Shown here: piece by piece, positions 25,945 to 34,745 of the stretch
How positions within the stretch are numbered: position 1 is the first letter of the stretch
Layout: each line of letters opens with the position of its first letter
Assembly (NCBI GenBank): GCA_012516125.1
Contig: JAAYXB010000094.1
Span: 62,001-126,000 of the forward strand
Length of the DNA: 64,000 nt
From: Bacillota bacterium
GTDB taxonomy: Bacteria > Bacillota > SHA-98 > UBA4971
Direction of reading: 5' to 3'
The notes under the pieces: generated by a model
What the model saw: the letters and a program-made list of their open reading frames with translations, nothing else
Told to the model about the DNA's origin: nothing
Database searches by the model: none
Program-made: the position numbers and the translations under genes

Positions 25945-28035
25945 GTGGCCGTGAGAGCGGGTATGACGGGTATAGGCGTCGAGAAGGGCGAGAAAGCCGG
26001 GTTCGCGAGGCCGGTCAGGGTGTTTTCGAGCATTCAGAAACGCGACGGCAGGATAGTGCCGTTCGACAGGATGAAGATAGTGAACGCGATTCACAAGGCC
26101 ATGCGAGCCGTTGACGAAGAGAACCCAAGGCTTGCCGAGGAACTCACGGAGAAGGTGCTCGAGCACATCGCAAAAGAGTGTGTGGGCGCCATCCCCACCG
26201 TCGAGGGCGTTCAGGACATCGTGGAGCGGGTGCTCATCGAGGCCGGCCACGCGAAAGTGGCCAAGGCGTACATCCTGTACCGCGACAAGCGGACGAGGAT
26301 CCGCGAGGCAAAGGCCGAGCTCATGGACGTGGTGGCCGACATCCTGGTCGAGACGAACCGCGAGAACGCCAACGTGGGCAATTCACCCTCCGCGAAGATG
26401 CTGCAGATCGCGTCCGCGGCGAGCCGGCATTACTATCTCCACAGGCTCATCCCCGAGGACATCGCCCGCGCGCACATCGAAGGGGATATTCACATTCACG
26501 ATCTCGACTGGTATGGCAAGACGTTGACGTGCATTCAGATACCCCTGTACGACCTTCTATCGAAAGGTTTCAGTACGGGCCACGGGTACATCCGGCCGCC
26601 GAGGCGTCCCGCGTCCGCGACGGCTCTTGCGGCGATAATCCTGCAGAGCTCCCAGAACGACATGCACGGTGGCCAGTCCTTCGGGTTCTTCGACCGCGAT
26701 CTTGCGCCCTTCATGGAGGGCCACTCCGAAGACGAGGTCTTCCAGGCTATGGAGGCTCTGGTCTACAACCTCAACTCCATGCATAGCCGGGCGGGGTCGC
26801 AGGTGCCCTTTTCCTCGATCAACCTCGGGTGCGACGAGAGCGAGGCGGGGAGGATGGTCACGCGCTGCCTCTTGCTGGCCTTCGAAAGGGGCCTTGGGCG
26901 CGGGGAGAATCCGATATTCCCGAACATCATCTTCAGGGTGAAGGACGGCGTCAACATGAAGCCCGGCGACCCGAACTACGACCTCTTCAGGTTGGCTGTG
27001 CGGGTTGCGAGCCGCCGGATGAACCCGACGTTCTCGTTCATGGATTCGTCGTTCAACCGAAAGTACGGCTCCGAGGTAGCCTACATGGGATGCCGTACCA
27101 GGGTCATAGGCAACCGGCACGGCCCCGAGGTGACCACGGGGCGGGGGAACCTCTCGTTCACGTCGATCAACCTGCCCCGGGTGGCGCTCCTGGCGAGGGG
27201 CGACATCGAGAGGTTCTTCGGCGGGCTTTCGGAGGTCATGCGCCTTGCCGCGAGGCAGCTATATCATCGCTACAACGTGCAGCGCAAGCTGAAGGTCAAG
27301 GACATGCCCTTCCTGATGGGCCAACACCTCTACCTGGGATCTGAGGACCTTGGTCCGAATGATTGCATTGAGCCTGCCATCCGCCACGGCACGCTCTCGA
27401 TAGGGTTCATCGGGCTTGCCGAGACGCTCAAGATCCTTGTCGGGGCCCACCATGGCGAGAGCGATGACGCCCAGAAGCTGGGTCTCGAGATCGTGGCGTT
27501 CATGAGGGAGCTCGTGGATGAGGCGGCCGAGATCCACGACCTCAACTATACGCTCCTTGCGACCCCTGCCGAAGGGCTTTCGGGGCGGTTCGTGGCCCTC
27601 GACCGCAAGAGGTTCGGGGTCCTACCGGGCGTGACCGACAAGGAGTTCTACACGAACAGCTTCCACGTGCCCGTGGACTTCGAGATAAGCATGTACGATA
27701 AAATAGCCATCGAAGGGCCGTACCACAAGTACACCAATGCCGGCCACATCTCGTACGTGGAGCTTTCATCGCCGCCCGTCCACAACCCCGAGGCGGTTGA
27801 GGCCATAGTCCAGCACATGGCGTCTTGCGACGTCGGATACGGCGGGATGAATTTCCCGATAGACGAGTGCAGGTCGTGCGCCTACTCAGGGGTCATCGAG
27901 GACGACTGCCCGAGGTGCGGGTCGTCCGACATAAGGAGGGTCAGGCGGATAACCGGGTACCTTTCGACCATCGACAGGTTCAACGATGCCAAGCGTGCCG
28001 AGCTTGCGGCGCGAAAGCCCCATCTCACGTTCTGA
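25945..28035 (+). CDS. nrdD: Anaerobic ribonucleoside-triphosphate reductase
   Basis: 696 residues, class III RNR that reduces NTPs to dNTPs with a glycyl radical. An N-terminal ATP-cone (IQKRDGRIVPFDRMKIVNAI) gives allosteric control. The catalytic barrel has GDIHIHDLDWYGK, SQVPFSSINLG and AYMGCRTRV. The C-terminus has a zinc site (CRSCAYSGVIEDDCPRCGS) and the radical-bearing RRITGYLSTIDRFNDAK with the conserved Gly. Start GTG 25945 follows GAGAGGTGA. nrdG is 32 bases downstream. Confidence 0.97.
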   Translation: MAVRAGMTGIGVEKGEKAGFARPVRVFSSIQKRDGRIVPFDRMKIVNAIHKAMRAVDEENPRLAEELTEKVLEHIAKECVGAIPTVEGVQDIVERVLIEAGHAKVAKAYILYRDKRTRIREAKAELMDVVADILVETNRENANVGNSPSAKMLQIASAASRHYYLHRLIPEDIARAHIEGDIHIHDLDWYGKTLTCIQIPLYDLLSKGFSTGHGYIRPPRRPASATALAAIILQSSQNDMHGGQSFGFFDRDLAPFMEGHSEDEVFQAMEALVYNLNSMHSRAGSQVPFSSINLGCDESEAGRMVTRCLLLAFERGLGRGENPIFPNIIFRVKDGVNMKPGDPNYDLFRLAVRVASRRMNPTFSFMDSSFNRKYGSEVAYMGCRTRVIGNRHGPEVTTGRGNLSFTSINLPRVALLARGDIERFFGGLSEVMRLAARQLYHRYNVQRKLKVKDMPFLMGQHLYLGSEDLGPNDCIEPAIRHGTLSIGFIGLAETLKILVGAHHGESDDAQKLGLEIVAFMRELVDEAAEIHDLNYTLLATPAEGLSGRFVALDRKRFGVLPGVTDKEFYTNSFHVPVDFEISMYDKIAIEGPYHKYTNAGHISYVELSSPPVHNPEAVEAIVQHMASCDVGYGGMNFPIDECRSCAYSGVIEDDCPRCGSSDIRRVRRITGYLSTIDRFNDAKRAELAARKPHLTF

Positions 28036-28067
28036 GGGCGGGAGGTTGCGCTGGGCGGGGGACGGGA

Positions 28068-28625
28068 ATGACGGACTTGAGGCTCAGGCTTGCTGGGATT
28101 ACGAGGGAAAGCGTTGTCGACGGGCCGGGGATAAGGGCGGTTGTTTTCGCGCAGGGGTGCCCGCATCGATGCAAGGGATGCCACAACCCCGAGACCCACG
28201 ACCCGAGGCGCGGGAAGGTGCTCACCCTGGATGAGGTCCTGGAGCAAGTGAGGCTGACCCCCATCGTGCGCGGGGTCACGTTCAGCGGGGGAGAGCCTTT
28301 CATGCAAGCGAGGGGCTTTGCGCTTCTTGGTCGACGCCTGAAGCTCGCGGGCCTCGACATCGTCACATACACGGGGTACACGTGGGAAGCGCTCACAAGT
28401 CCCGCAGCGCCGGCTGCCTGGCGCGAACTCCTGGAAGTTACGGACATCCTTGTGGACGGCCCGTTTGTAGAGAGCGAGAGGGACACGGCGATAGCCTTCC
28501 GGGGGTCGCGCAACCAGCGTATCATAGATGTGAGGGGATCCCTCAGGCTCGGTGCTGTCGTTGACCTGAGCGAGAAGTACGACCGGGTCGGGTTCGGTAG
28601 GGCCGCTCGCGGCGGACGGCCGTGA
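28068..28625 (+). CDS. nrdG: Anaerobic RNR-activating radical SAM enzyme
   Basis: About 185 residues. CPHRCKGC holds the [4Fe-4S] cluster that cleaves SAM; FSGGEPFMQA and DILVDGPFVES fit the NrdG family. It installs the glycyl radical on NrdD. ATG 28068 follows GGGGGACGGGA; the frame is open upstream inside nrdD but is not coding there. N-terminal DGPGIRAVVFAQGCPHRCKG is typical. Confidence 0.95.
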   Translation: MTDLRLRLAGITRESVVDGPGIRAVVFAQGCPHRCKGCHNPETHDPRRGKVLTLDEVLEQVRLTPIVRGVTFSGGEPFMQARGFALLGRRLKLAGLDIVTYTGYTWEALTSPAAPAAWRELLEVTDILVDGPFVESERDTAIAFRGSRNQRIIDVRGSLRLGAVVDLSEKYDRVGFGRAARGGRP

Positions 28626-28708
28626 TTCCCTGCAGCGGCGTGAGGCCCGCGCGTCACCAGTCTTGCCGGGGGCGGGCTGGTGTTTTCACGTGTAACATGG
28701 GGGGGCGG

Positions 28709-29527
28709 ATGCGGGACTTGGAGCCGCGTTTCTCAAACGGTCTTGAATACTTCGTGTTTCCGGAGATCGAGGCCCTGGGAATCGTGTCACATGGGTTCAC
28801 CACAAGGCTCGGCGGGGTCAGCGAGGGGCTGTTCGCTACGCTCAACATGGGATTTCACGTGGGCGACGATCCATGCCGGGTGCGCGAGAACCGCAGGCTG
28901 GCGCTTTCGGCGATCGGGGCGCTCGAGGATGCGCTCGTCGCCGGCGAGCAGGTCCACGGCGATGCCGTCGCGGTGGTAGGTCCTGAGGACCGTGGGCGCG
29001 ATTGGTCGCCGTGGTCGCCGGGCATACCGTCAACTGACTGCCTTGTGACGGCATCGCCAGGAGTGGTGCTCTCATGTTACGTGGCTGACTGTGTGCCCGT
29101 GTTCCTCGTGCACGAGACCGGTCGCGCGGTGGGGCTCGTACACGCCGGTTGGCGCGGAGTTGCGCGGCGAGCCCCGATGAAGGCTGTCGAGACGCTCTGC
29201 CGGGCATTCAACCTCAAGCCCGATGACCTGCTCGCGGGGATCGGCCCGTCCATAGGAGCCTGTTGCTACGAGGTGGGCCCCGAGGTTGCCGAGGCATGTC
29301 AGGCCGCAGCGAAGAGCGCCGAGGTGGTTCGCCCTGCGAGGGACGGCCGACTTCGGCTGGACCTCAAGGAGGCCTGTCGAAAGGAGCTTGAGATGGCCGG
29401 GCTTGCGCCGGGCAGCATCTTCGTTTCCACCCTCTGCACATCCTGCAGATGCGACCTGTTCTTCTCCTACAGGGCTGCGCGCGGCACAACCGGGCGCATG
29501 GCTGCACTCATATTCATCCCCGAGTAG
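28709..29527 (+). CDS. pgeF: Multicopper-like purine nucleoside phosphorylase/laccase-domain protein
   Basis: About 272 residues. PgeF/YlmD (LACC1-like) features: HGFTTRLGGVSEGLFATLNMG near the N-terminus (in parts), GEQVHGDAVAVV, STDCLVTASPGVVL and YVADCVPVFLV, HAGWRGVARRAPMKAVE, GIGPSIGACCYEVG. The family has His/Cys metal ligands and is reported to cleave purine nucleosides; the Bacillus gene is ylmD. Start ATG 28709 has GGGGGCGG just upstream; ATG 28697 is an alternative. First gene of the ylm-like block that includes yggS and sepF. Confidence 0.9.
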   Translation: MRDLEPRFSNGLEYFVFPEIEALGIVSHGFTTRLGGVSEGLFATLNMGFHVGDDPCRVRENRRLALSAIGALEDALVAGEQVHGDAVAVVGPEDRGRDWSPWSPGIPSTDCLVTASPGVVLSCYVADCVPVFLVHETGRAVGLVHAGWRGVARRAPMKAVETLCRAFNLKPDDLLAGIGPSIGACCYEVGPEVAEACQAAAKSAEVVRPARDGRLRLDLKEACRKELEMAGLAPGSIFVSTLCTSCRCDLFFSYRAARGTTGRMAALIFIPE

Positions 29528-29691
29528 CTGCCTTGAGCCGTGTTCAGCCTGTCGAACCCTGGAACGTTCGGCAGGACCGTGTCGTATGGCTGCGAATTGC
29601 GGCGAGCGTAAGTTGCCTGACGCCATCCCCTGCGAGGGAGGACTTGAGCACAGCCTGTAGAAACACTATTGCTGTACGGGAGGTATCGGGT

Positions 29692-31113
29692 GTGCGTGGC
29701 GGCGGGACCACCGGCGGAAAGCAAGGCATGACGACCAGGCGAGGGCGGCGGGACGCCGGGAAGTCAGACCTTGACCGCATGCGCCTTCAGGTCGCTAGCG
29801 GCGGCGTCAAGGAAGCGCAGGCGAGCCCGTCCACTAGCGAAGACTCCGGCAGGCGGCGCCGTGTGCGGTCGCTTGTGCTCGGGCCTGCGGTCTTCACGCT
29901 TGCCGCCATCAGCCTTGCCGTGTGGTCTCTTCACAGGGCTACCACCATCTCGGCGGTTGAGGGGCGGTTCGAGTGCGCCCAGGCTGCGTGGGGGTCCGTC
30001 GAGGAAGGCCTTGAGGTCGATGGGATCGTCGTAAGGGACGAGAGGGTGTTCGTGTCCCCCATTGCCGGTAAAGTCAGGCTGATGGTTGCCGAGGGCGAGC
30101 GGGTCAGGGCGGGGACTGTGGTTGCCGAGGTCTCCAGGGATGAGGCCAGGCAGCAACTGGAGCCACCCCTTGTGAGCGCCAAGGAAGAGCTTGCGAAGTT
30201 CGATGCGTACGCCCGCGCGAGGCTCGATGAGTTGAAGAGGCAGGTAGCATCGTGCAAGCTGGAGGTAGAGAACGAGAAACGGGCGCTCGACCGGGCAAGG
30301 GCGTCCCGGGATGCGTCGGCCGAGGAAAAGCACAAGGCGGGGCTCGCCCGTGCAGAGGCAGAGCTCGCCGCGGCCACCCGCCGTCTGGAAGGGGAGGAGA
30401 AGGCCCTTGAGGCGAGGGGGCGGGCGCTTGCTACGAAGGTTCAGCACTGCGAGACCGCATACAGGCAAGCGGTGTATGAGCTGCGTGCCGAGATACCGGG
30501 CGTGGTGAGCTTCGAGCTGGATGGCCTGGAGCATACCCTTACACCCGTTTCTGCGCAGGATTTCGGGCCCGACCGGGTTCGGTCGCTGGCAGCCTCGCCC
30601 GTACTTGTGCGCGACGGGGTTGAGGTCGCCCAGGGTGAGCCGGTTTTCCGGCTCATCGACAACTACCGCCTGCTGGTGCTGGTGGTCCTTCCGGGTGAGA
30701 ACGCGGCCGCGCTCGCGTCATCGCGTGCCCGCGTGAGGTTTGCCTCCGTGGCGGACGGCGGCGGTCCATTCCCGGCTCGCGTGGTGTCCCAGGGCAAGCC
30801 TGCGCCATCAGGAGAGCGGGCGGTGCTATTGGAGGTGTCCGGGTTTCCGCAGGAACTCTGCCATGTGCGCCGGGCGCGCGTGAAGCTGGTCACGAGGACT
30901 GCTTCCGGCCTTACGATCCCGCGGCGGGCGGTTGTGCAAAGCGACCAGGGCTATACTGTTTATGTTCCCGTGAACCTCGGGGTTGTGAGAAAGCCGGTGG
31001 AAATCATGGCTGGCGACGAGGACACCGTCATCGTCCGCGGCCTGAAGGAAGGGCAGCGTGTCCTCACGAACCCGTGGATAGTGCACGAGGCGCGCATCAC
31101 CGTCTGGCGCTGA
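29692..31113 (+). CDS. HlyD-like membrane-anchored protein with long coiled coil
   Basis: About 473 residues. An Arg-rich cytoplasmic tail, one membrane segment (VLGPAVFTLAAISLAVWSL), then a lipoyl/biotinyl-like half motif (VDGIVVRDERVFVSPIAGKV), a coiled coil of about 120 residues, and C-terminal beta-rich HlyD-type domains (GEPVFRLIDNYRLLVLVV, IPRRAVVQ, GLKEGQRVLTNPW). This layout is of membrane-fusion proteins. No transporter gene adjoins it, and the same family often lies between pgeF and yggS in Clostridia, so a division/envelope role is possible. Start GTG 29692 has GGGAGGT 7 bases upstream; ATG 29728 is an alternative. Confidence 0.8.
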   Translation: MRGGGTTGGKQGMTTRRGRRDAGKSDLDRMRLQVASGGVKEAQASPSTSEDSGRRRRVRSLVLGPAVFTLAAISLAVWSLHRATTISAVEGRFECAQAAWGSVEEGLEVDGIVVRDERVFVSPIAGKVRLMVAEGERVRAGTVVAEVSRDEARQQLEPPLVSAKEELAKFDAYARARLDELKRQVASCKLEVENEKRALDRARASRDASAEEKHKAGLARAEAELAAATRRLEGEEKALEARGRALATKVQHCETAYRQAVYELRAEIPGVVSFELDGLEHTLTPVSAQDFGPDRVRSLAASPVLVRDGVEVAQGEPVFRLIDNYRLLVLVVLPGENAAALASSRARVRFASVADGGGPFPARVVSQGKPAPSGERAVLLEVSGFPQELCHVRRARVKLVTRTASGLTIPRRAVVQSDQGYTVYVPVNLGVVRKPVEIMAGDEDTVIVRGLKEGQRVLTNPWIVHEARITVWR

Positions 31114-31162
31114 GGTTGCGGTGAGACGCTCGAAGTCATACCTACCTGGAGGCGTGAAGCTA

Positions 31163-31882
31163 TTGACCGACGTCGCTCTGAGGCTCGAATCCATCCGGCG
31201 AAGGATAAGCGAGGCGGCCGCGAGGGCCGGTCGAGACCCTCGCGAGGTCGAGATCGTGGCGGTTACGAAGAACGTCGAGGTTGAGGTGATACGCGAGGCG
31301 GTCCTTGCCGGGATATCCATTATCGGCGAGAACCGCGTGCAGGAAGCGAGGCGCAAGTTTGCGGTCCTCGGGCCTTACGTCGATGGAAGGCCCATTGCCT
31401 GGCACTTTGTCGGCCATCTTCAGACCAACAAGGTCAAGCCCGCGCTCGAGGTCTTCAGCCTCATCCACTCGCTGGACTCGTGGAAGCTGGCGTGCGAGAT
31501 CCAACGGATTGCGGAGAGGATGGACAGGGTCGTGGAGTCCCTTCTCGAGGTCAACGTGTCTGGCAAGCCGTCCAGGTTCGGTGTGGATCCTGGCGACGCC
31601 GTGGCGCTGGCGAGGCAGGTCGTCGCCCTTGACAGAGTGCGGCTTGCCGGGGTCATGGCCATCGCCCCCGTGGTTGATGTGGAGGAAGATGCGCGGCCGT
31701 ACTTTCGCATGGCGAGGGAGATCTGCGGCAGAATAAGCGACGAGGGCCTCTTTCGAGTGGGCAGGGTGCACCTGTCCATGGGGATGACGCAGGATTTCGA
31801 GGTTGCGGTGGAGGAAGGCGCCACCATGGTGCGCATCGGCACAGGCATCTTCGGGCCCCGGCAGAAGGAGGCGGTGCTGTGA
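31163..31882 (+). CDS. yggS: PLP homeostasis protein, YggS/YlmE family
   Basis: About 239 residues, alanine-racemase-like TIM barrel without racemase activity. IVAVTKNVEVEVIREAV holds the PLP Lys; GENRVQEARRKF, WHFVGHLQTNKVKP and LSMGMTQDFEVAVEEGATMVRIGTGIFG (in parts) are diagnostic. Start TTG 31163 is 10 bases after GGAGG; an in-frame GTG 31154 is too close to it. The stop overlaps the sepF start by 4 bases. Confidence 0.94.
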   Translation: MTDVALRLESIRRRISEAAARAGRDPREVEIVAVTKNVEVEVIREAVLAGISIIGENRVQEARRKFAVLGPYVDGRPIAWHFVGHLQTNKVKPALEVFSLIHSLDSWKLACEIQRIAERMDRVVESLLEVNVSGKPSRFGVDPGDAVALARQVVALDRVRLAGVMAIAPVVDVEEDARPYFRMAREICGRISDEGLFRVGRVHLSMGMTQDFEVAVEEGATMVRIGTGIFGPRQKEAVL

Positions 31883-32346
31883 GGAAAGGCTTTATCGACA
31901 GGATTCTCGACCTCATGGGGTTTGGGGAGGTCCCAGAGGAAGAGGACGAGGAAGAAGATGGAGGCCTGTACGACCAGCGGCTCCTGGAAAGGGAGCCCGC
32001 AGCGCAACCCAGGCACCGGCGCGGCCGCGGGGTCGTTCCTTTGCCGCAGCCGCCCAGGGCGAAGCTGGTGGTGACGGAGCCTCGTACGTTCGATGACATC
32101 CCCGGGATCCTCGACCACCTAAAGAAACGGCGCCCCGTTATCATAAGTGTCTCGGAACTGGACCGCGACCTCGCACGTCGAGTGCTGGACTTTGCGGGCG
32201 GGGCTGCGTACGCGCTCGACGGCAGCATGCAGAAGGTGGGCGACGGGATCTTCCTCTTCACGCCCAGCAACTTCGAGATAGGCCTCGACCTGCCCGCGAA
32301 GGGGGAAGTGGCTGCAACTTCATCCGCTATCTTCGAGCGGCGGTGA
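31879..32346 (+). CDS. sepF: Cell division protein SepF
   Basis: 155 residues. The N-terminal amphipathic helix MRKGFIDRILDLMGFGE binds membrane; an acidic, then Pro/Arg-rich linker follows; the C-terminal SepF domain has EPRTFDDIPGILDHLKKRRP, DRDLARRVLDFAGGAAYAL and FLFTPSNFEI. It polymerises and tethers FtsZ, and so works with FtsA/FtsZ encoded 14 kb upstream. GTG 31879 overlaps the yggS stop. Confidence 0.95.
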   Translation: MRKGFIDRILDLMGFGEVPEEEDEEEDGGLYDQRLLEREPAAQPRHRRGRGVVPLPQPPRAKLVVTEPRTFDDIPGILDHLKKRRPVIISVSELDRDLARRVLDFAGGAAYALDGSMQKVGDGIFLFTPSNFEIGLDLPAKGEVAATSSAIFERR

Positions 32347-32365
32347 CGGGCGGGGAAAGAGGTGG

Positions 32366-32746
32366 GTGAAGACACCGCGGGGCCAGGGTTTGGGAAGGGG
32401 AGATGTCCTGTTGATCAATGAGGACATTGAACAGAAGGAGACAGGCGCCGAGGCGCACGCGGCGCGGCGCGTGAAAATCGTGAAAGGCACGGTTGCCAGG
32501 TTGCGGCTGGATGCCGTGGCGAGCCTTGGATTCGGGATGTCCCGCACCGCGATGGCCGAGGAGATCCGGCGCGGGCGCGTGAAGGTCAACGGCGTCCACA
32601 GGCTCGATCCGTCGTTTGCGGTGAAGCTTGCTGACGTGATGACGCTCGAGGGCAGGGGAAGCGTGACGCTCACCGGGGTGGCGGGCGAGACCCGCACGGG
32701 GCGCACGCTTGTCAGCCTCGAGCGGGAGGTGGGCGATCGTCTGTGA
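32366..32746 (+). CDS. Minimal S4 RNA-binding protein (YlmH C-terminal domain only)
   Basis: 126 residues at most. The core VARLRLDAVASLGFGMSRTA and EEIRRGRVKVNGVHRLD is an S4 domain like the C-terminal part of YlmH, which in Bacillus follows sepF and ylmG. The N-terminal roughly 130 residues of YlmH are absent, and no ylmG (YggT) gene is present. It is either a truncated YlmH or a stand-alone S4 protein acting on ribosomal RNA. Start GTG 32366 has GAAAGAGG close by; TTG 32411 with GGGG upstream is an alternative. The stop overlaps the next start. Confidence 0.8.
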   Translation: MKTPRGQGLGRGDVLLINEDIEQKETGAEAHAARRVKIVKGTVARLRLDAVASLGFGMSRTAMAEEIRRGRVKVNGVHRLDPSFAVKLADVMTLEGRGSVTLTGVAGETRTGRTLVSLEREVGDRL

Positions 32747-33054
32747 GCGAGGAACAGGCGAAGGGTCTGGGCCAGGGTCTTGGCCAGACGCGAGGCCAGG
32801 CCCGGGGCCAGGAGAGAAGGATAGCGGTTGTAGGCATACTTGTCGAGGACAGGCTGCGGGCGGCGCCCAGGGTCAACGAGATTCTCAGCCTTCATGCTGA
32901 CATGATCCTCGGGCGGATGGGCGTGCCGTATCGGGAGAAGGATGTTGCTGTCATCGCGCTCATCGTTGACGGCACGACTGACGAGATCGGCAGCCTCACT
33001 GGCAAACTCGGCAGCATCAAGGGCGTGAGGGTGAGGTCGGCGGTGACAACCTGA
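32743..33054 (+). CDS. TM1266-like putative iron-only hydrogenase system regulator
   Basis: 103 residues. Residues 25-103 (ERRIAVVGILVEDRLRAAPR, VNEILSLHADMILGRMGVPY, VIALIVDGTTDEIGSLTGKL, GSIKGVRVRSAV) match the small ferredoxin-fold/ACT-like family typified by TM1266, often annotated as a regulator next to [FeFe]-hydrogenase maturation genes. No hyd genes are in this window. The first 24 residues are a Gly-Gln-Arg low-complexity tail encoded by a GGCCAGG-type repeat. GTG 32743 overlaps the previous stop by 4 bases. Confidence 0.75.
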   Translation: MSEEQAKGLGQGLGQTRGQARGQERRIAVVGILVEDRLRAAPRVNEILSLHADMILGRMGVPYREKDVAVIALIVDGTTDEIGSLTGKLGSIKGVRVRSAVTT

Positions 33055-33063
33055 AAGGGGGCG

Positions 33064-33369
33064 GTGGACACGGCTTCCGGAAGAACGGGCGGTGAGAGGG
33101 CGAGGCTGAACGTCAGGGTGAAGCCCCGCTCTTCTGTTTCAGAGGTGGTTGGGCTGGAGGGCGGTGCGCTTGTGGTGAAGGTGAGCGCCCCCCCGGTGGA
33201 CGGGCGGGCCAACCGCGCTGTGTGCGAGCTTGTGGCGGACCTCGTCGGGGTTGGCAAGTCCTCCGTCACTGTTGAAAGAGGGGAGCGGTCACGGGACAAG
33301 GTCGTCACCGTGGAAGGCCTCTCACAAGAGCAGGTTGACGAATTGCTCGCGAAACTAAAGCGTGGGTAA
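33064..33369 (+). CDS. DUF167 (YggU) family protein
   Basis: 101 residues. LNVRVKPRSSVSEVVGLEG, LVVKVSAPPVDGRANRAVCE and VTVERGERSRDKVVTVEGLS are the family hallmarks. Function unknown; the family commonly sits near yggS, sepF and yggT. GTG 33064 follows AAAGGGGG. A dispersed repeat begins 10 bases after the stop. Confidence 0.88.
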   Translation: MDTASGRTGGERARLNVRVKPRSSVSEVVGLEGGALVVKVSAPPVDGRANRAVCELVADLVGVGKSSVTVERGERSRDKVVTVEGLSQEQVDELLAKLKRG

Positions 33370-33379
33370 GCGGGGCACA

Positions 33380-33424
33380 CTAAGTGTGGATTCGGAAGTC
33401 CGCACCAGTTTTCCAGGGGGTTTC
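33380..33424 (+). repeat. 45-bp dispersed intergenic repeat, copy C
   Basis: Third aligned copy (with 9982-10027 and 15816-15861). Shared bases include TAAG, GGATTCGGAAGT (versus GGGTTCGCAAGT in copy A), CGCACCAGTTTTCC (versus CACACCAGTTTGCC in copy B). It lies between the DUF167 and DUF5665 genes. Confidence 0.65.
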
Positions 33425-33538
33425 AGGTTGCCGGTGCTTGCGCGGCGAGGCCTTTGGTGGGGCCCCTCGACATTTGATGTCGAGCAGCGTCAGTGGTCTC
33501 TGAGCTAACAATGAGTCTTGGCGGAAAGACCTGGGACG

Positions 33539-33865
33539 ATGGAGAAGAAGCGGGTAGAAGTCAGGCCGACCATTGACCAGGACACGGCGAATACGCTCAT
33601 CCGTCGTATCGCGGAGCTGTCGCTTGCGATGGACAAGATGAACATCGCAGAATACGTCGAGTTCCTCCGGAACCCCCGGCGGATCATCTACGTGAACTTC
33701 CTGGGCGGGCTTGCCCGGGGCTTCGGGATCGGCATCGGCGCGACTGTCCTGGCCGCCGTTTTCCTCCTGGTTCTCTCCCGCCTTGTGCAGCTCAACCTCC
33801 CGGTTATCGGAAGGTTCATTGCCGAGATCGTGAAGATAGTGTCGGAGCATCTCAGGGTCCGGTAA
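33539..33865 (+). CDS. DUF5665 small membrane protein
   Basis: About 108 residues. LSLAMDKMNIAEYVEFLRNP, RRIIYVNFLGGLARGFGIGI and LNLPVIGRFIAEIVKIVSEH are the conserved parts; one membrane segment of about 22 residues (TVLAAVFLLVLSRLVQL). Function unknown, widespread in Clostridia. ATG 33539 is preferred over TTG 33518 on the basis of GGAAAGA spacing. Confidence 0.85.
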   Translation: MEKKRVEVRPTIDQDTANTLIRRIAELSLAMDKMNIAEYVEFLRNPRRIIYVNFLGGLARGFGIGIGATVLAAVFLLVLSRLVQLNLPVIGRFIAEIVKIVSEHLRVR

Positions 33866-33988
33866 AGACCTACCGGCAGTCGGGTGTGAGGAGCGCAGAG
33901 GTGGTGGAGGACATGGCCGGGCGGGGCGAGGCGCGACAGGCGACGGGCGACTGGCGGGTGGCGGTGCTCCGCACAGGAGTTGAAAGAA

Positions 33989-34660
33989 GTGGACCGGCGA
34001 ATTCAGGAGAGGTTTCTCCAAAGACTTTTGCGGGAAAGAGCGCGGCTGGAGCGCCGCATCGGCATTCTTGAAGGGCGGGGCAGCCGGGGCGGGCTCGACA
34101 TGTCCATGCAGGACTCCATCGGGGAGTTCTCACTGTACGACAACCACCCGGCTGACATTGGGACCGAGCTTTTCGAGCGGGCGAAGGACCTTAAGTTCCG
34201 GGACGACACTCGGGTGCTTCTGAAGCTCATCGACGAGGCCATTCGGAGAGTGAAGTCCGGCGCGTATGGGACATGTGAACGCTGCGGGCGGGAGATCGAC
34301 CGGGAAAGGCTTGAGATGATCCCGTACACGGCGGTCTGCGGCCGGTGCCAGGAGGAGGTCGAGCGCGAGATCCCTGCGCGGCGGGCGCGCCCCATCGAGG
34401 AGGAGGCCATCGGCCGGCCGTTCGGCGTCCATATACTGGACGGTAAGACCCCGGGGATAGATGGCGAGGACGTCTGGCAGGACGTGGCCCGCTACGGCAC
34501 ATCCAACACGCCTCAGGACGTCCCCGGGGCGGAGGAGTACGGCGAGGTGTTCGAGGATGCCGACGAGGTAGAAGGCGCAGTTGAGCAGGTAGACCTCATC
34601 ATGGCAGAAGATCCAGACGAAATCCCGCCTGACCCCGACGCGCCCCGACGCCGTCCTTGA
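33989..34660 (+). CDS. DksA/TraR-type zinc-finger protein (YteA-like)
   Basis: About 223 residues. An N-terminal helical hairpin with coiled-coil character, NHPADIGTELFERAKDL, then the zinc finger GTCERCGREIDRERLEMIP and AVCGRCQEE (CxxC and CxxC). The C-terminal third is acidic (GEVFEDADEVEGAVEQ) as in Bacillus YteA-type proteins. The family acts on RNA polymerase or spores; the exact role is unclear. GTG 33989 has AGGAG 9 bases upstream. The upstream spacer (33866-33988) shows no separate gene. Confidence 0.88.
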   Translation: MDRRIQERFLQRLLRERARLERRIGILEGRGSRGGLDMSMQDSIGEFSLYDNHPADIGTELFERAKDLKFRDDTRVLLKLIDEAIRRVKSGAYGTCERCGREIDRERLEMIPYTAVCGRCQEEVEREIPARRARPIEEEAIGRPFGVHILDGKTPGIDGEDVWQDVARYGTSNTPQDVPGAEEYGEVFEDADEVEGAVEQVDLIMAEDPDEIPPDPDAPRRRP

Positions 34661-34686
34661 AAGCCCCCCAAGGTATGTGGTACAAT
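34657..34686 (+). promoter_or_regulatory. Sigma-A promoter for lspA-lgt-rluD
   Basis: TTGAAA (34657-34662), 18-base spacer, TACAAT (34681-34686) with the extended -10 TGG directly before it. It lies at the end of the DksA-like gene, 60 bases upstream of lspA. Confidence 0.7.
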
Positions 34687-34745
34687 AGCCACGGCGCACA
34701 ATCGACAGCACCGGCAGCGTCGGTGGCTGTCCGGGCGGGCGGGAT

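Noticed and set aside
33886-34071. A 61-codon frame between the DUF5665 and DksA-like genes.
   Set aside because: It runs out of frame into the DksA-like gene, lacks a good ribosome site and resembles no protein.
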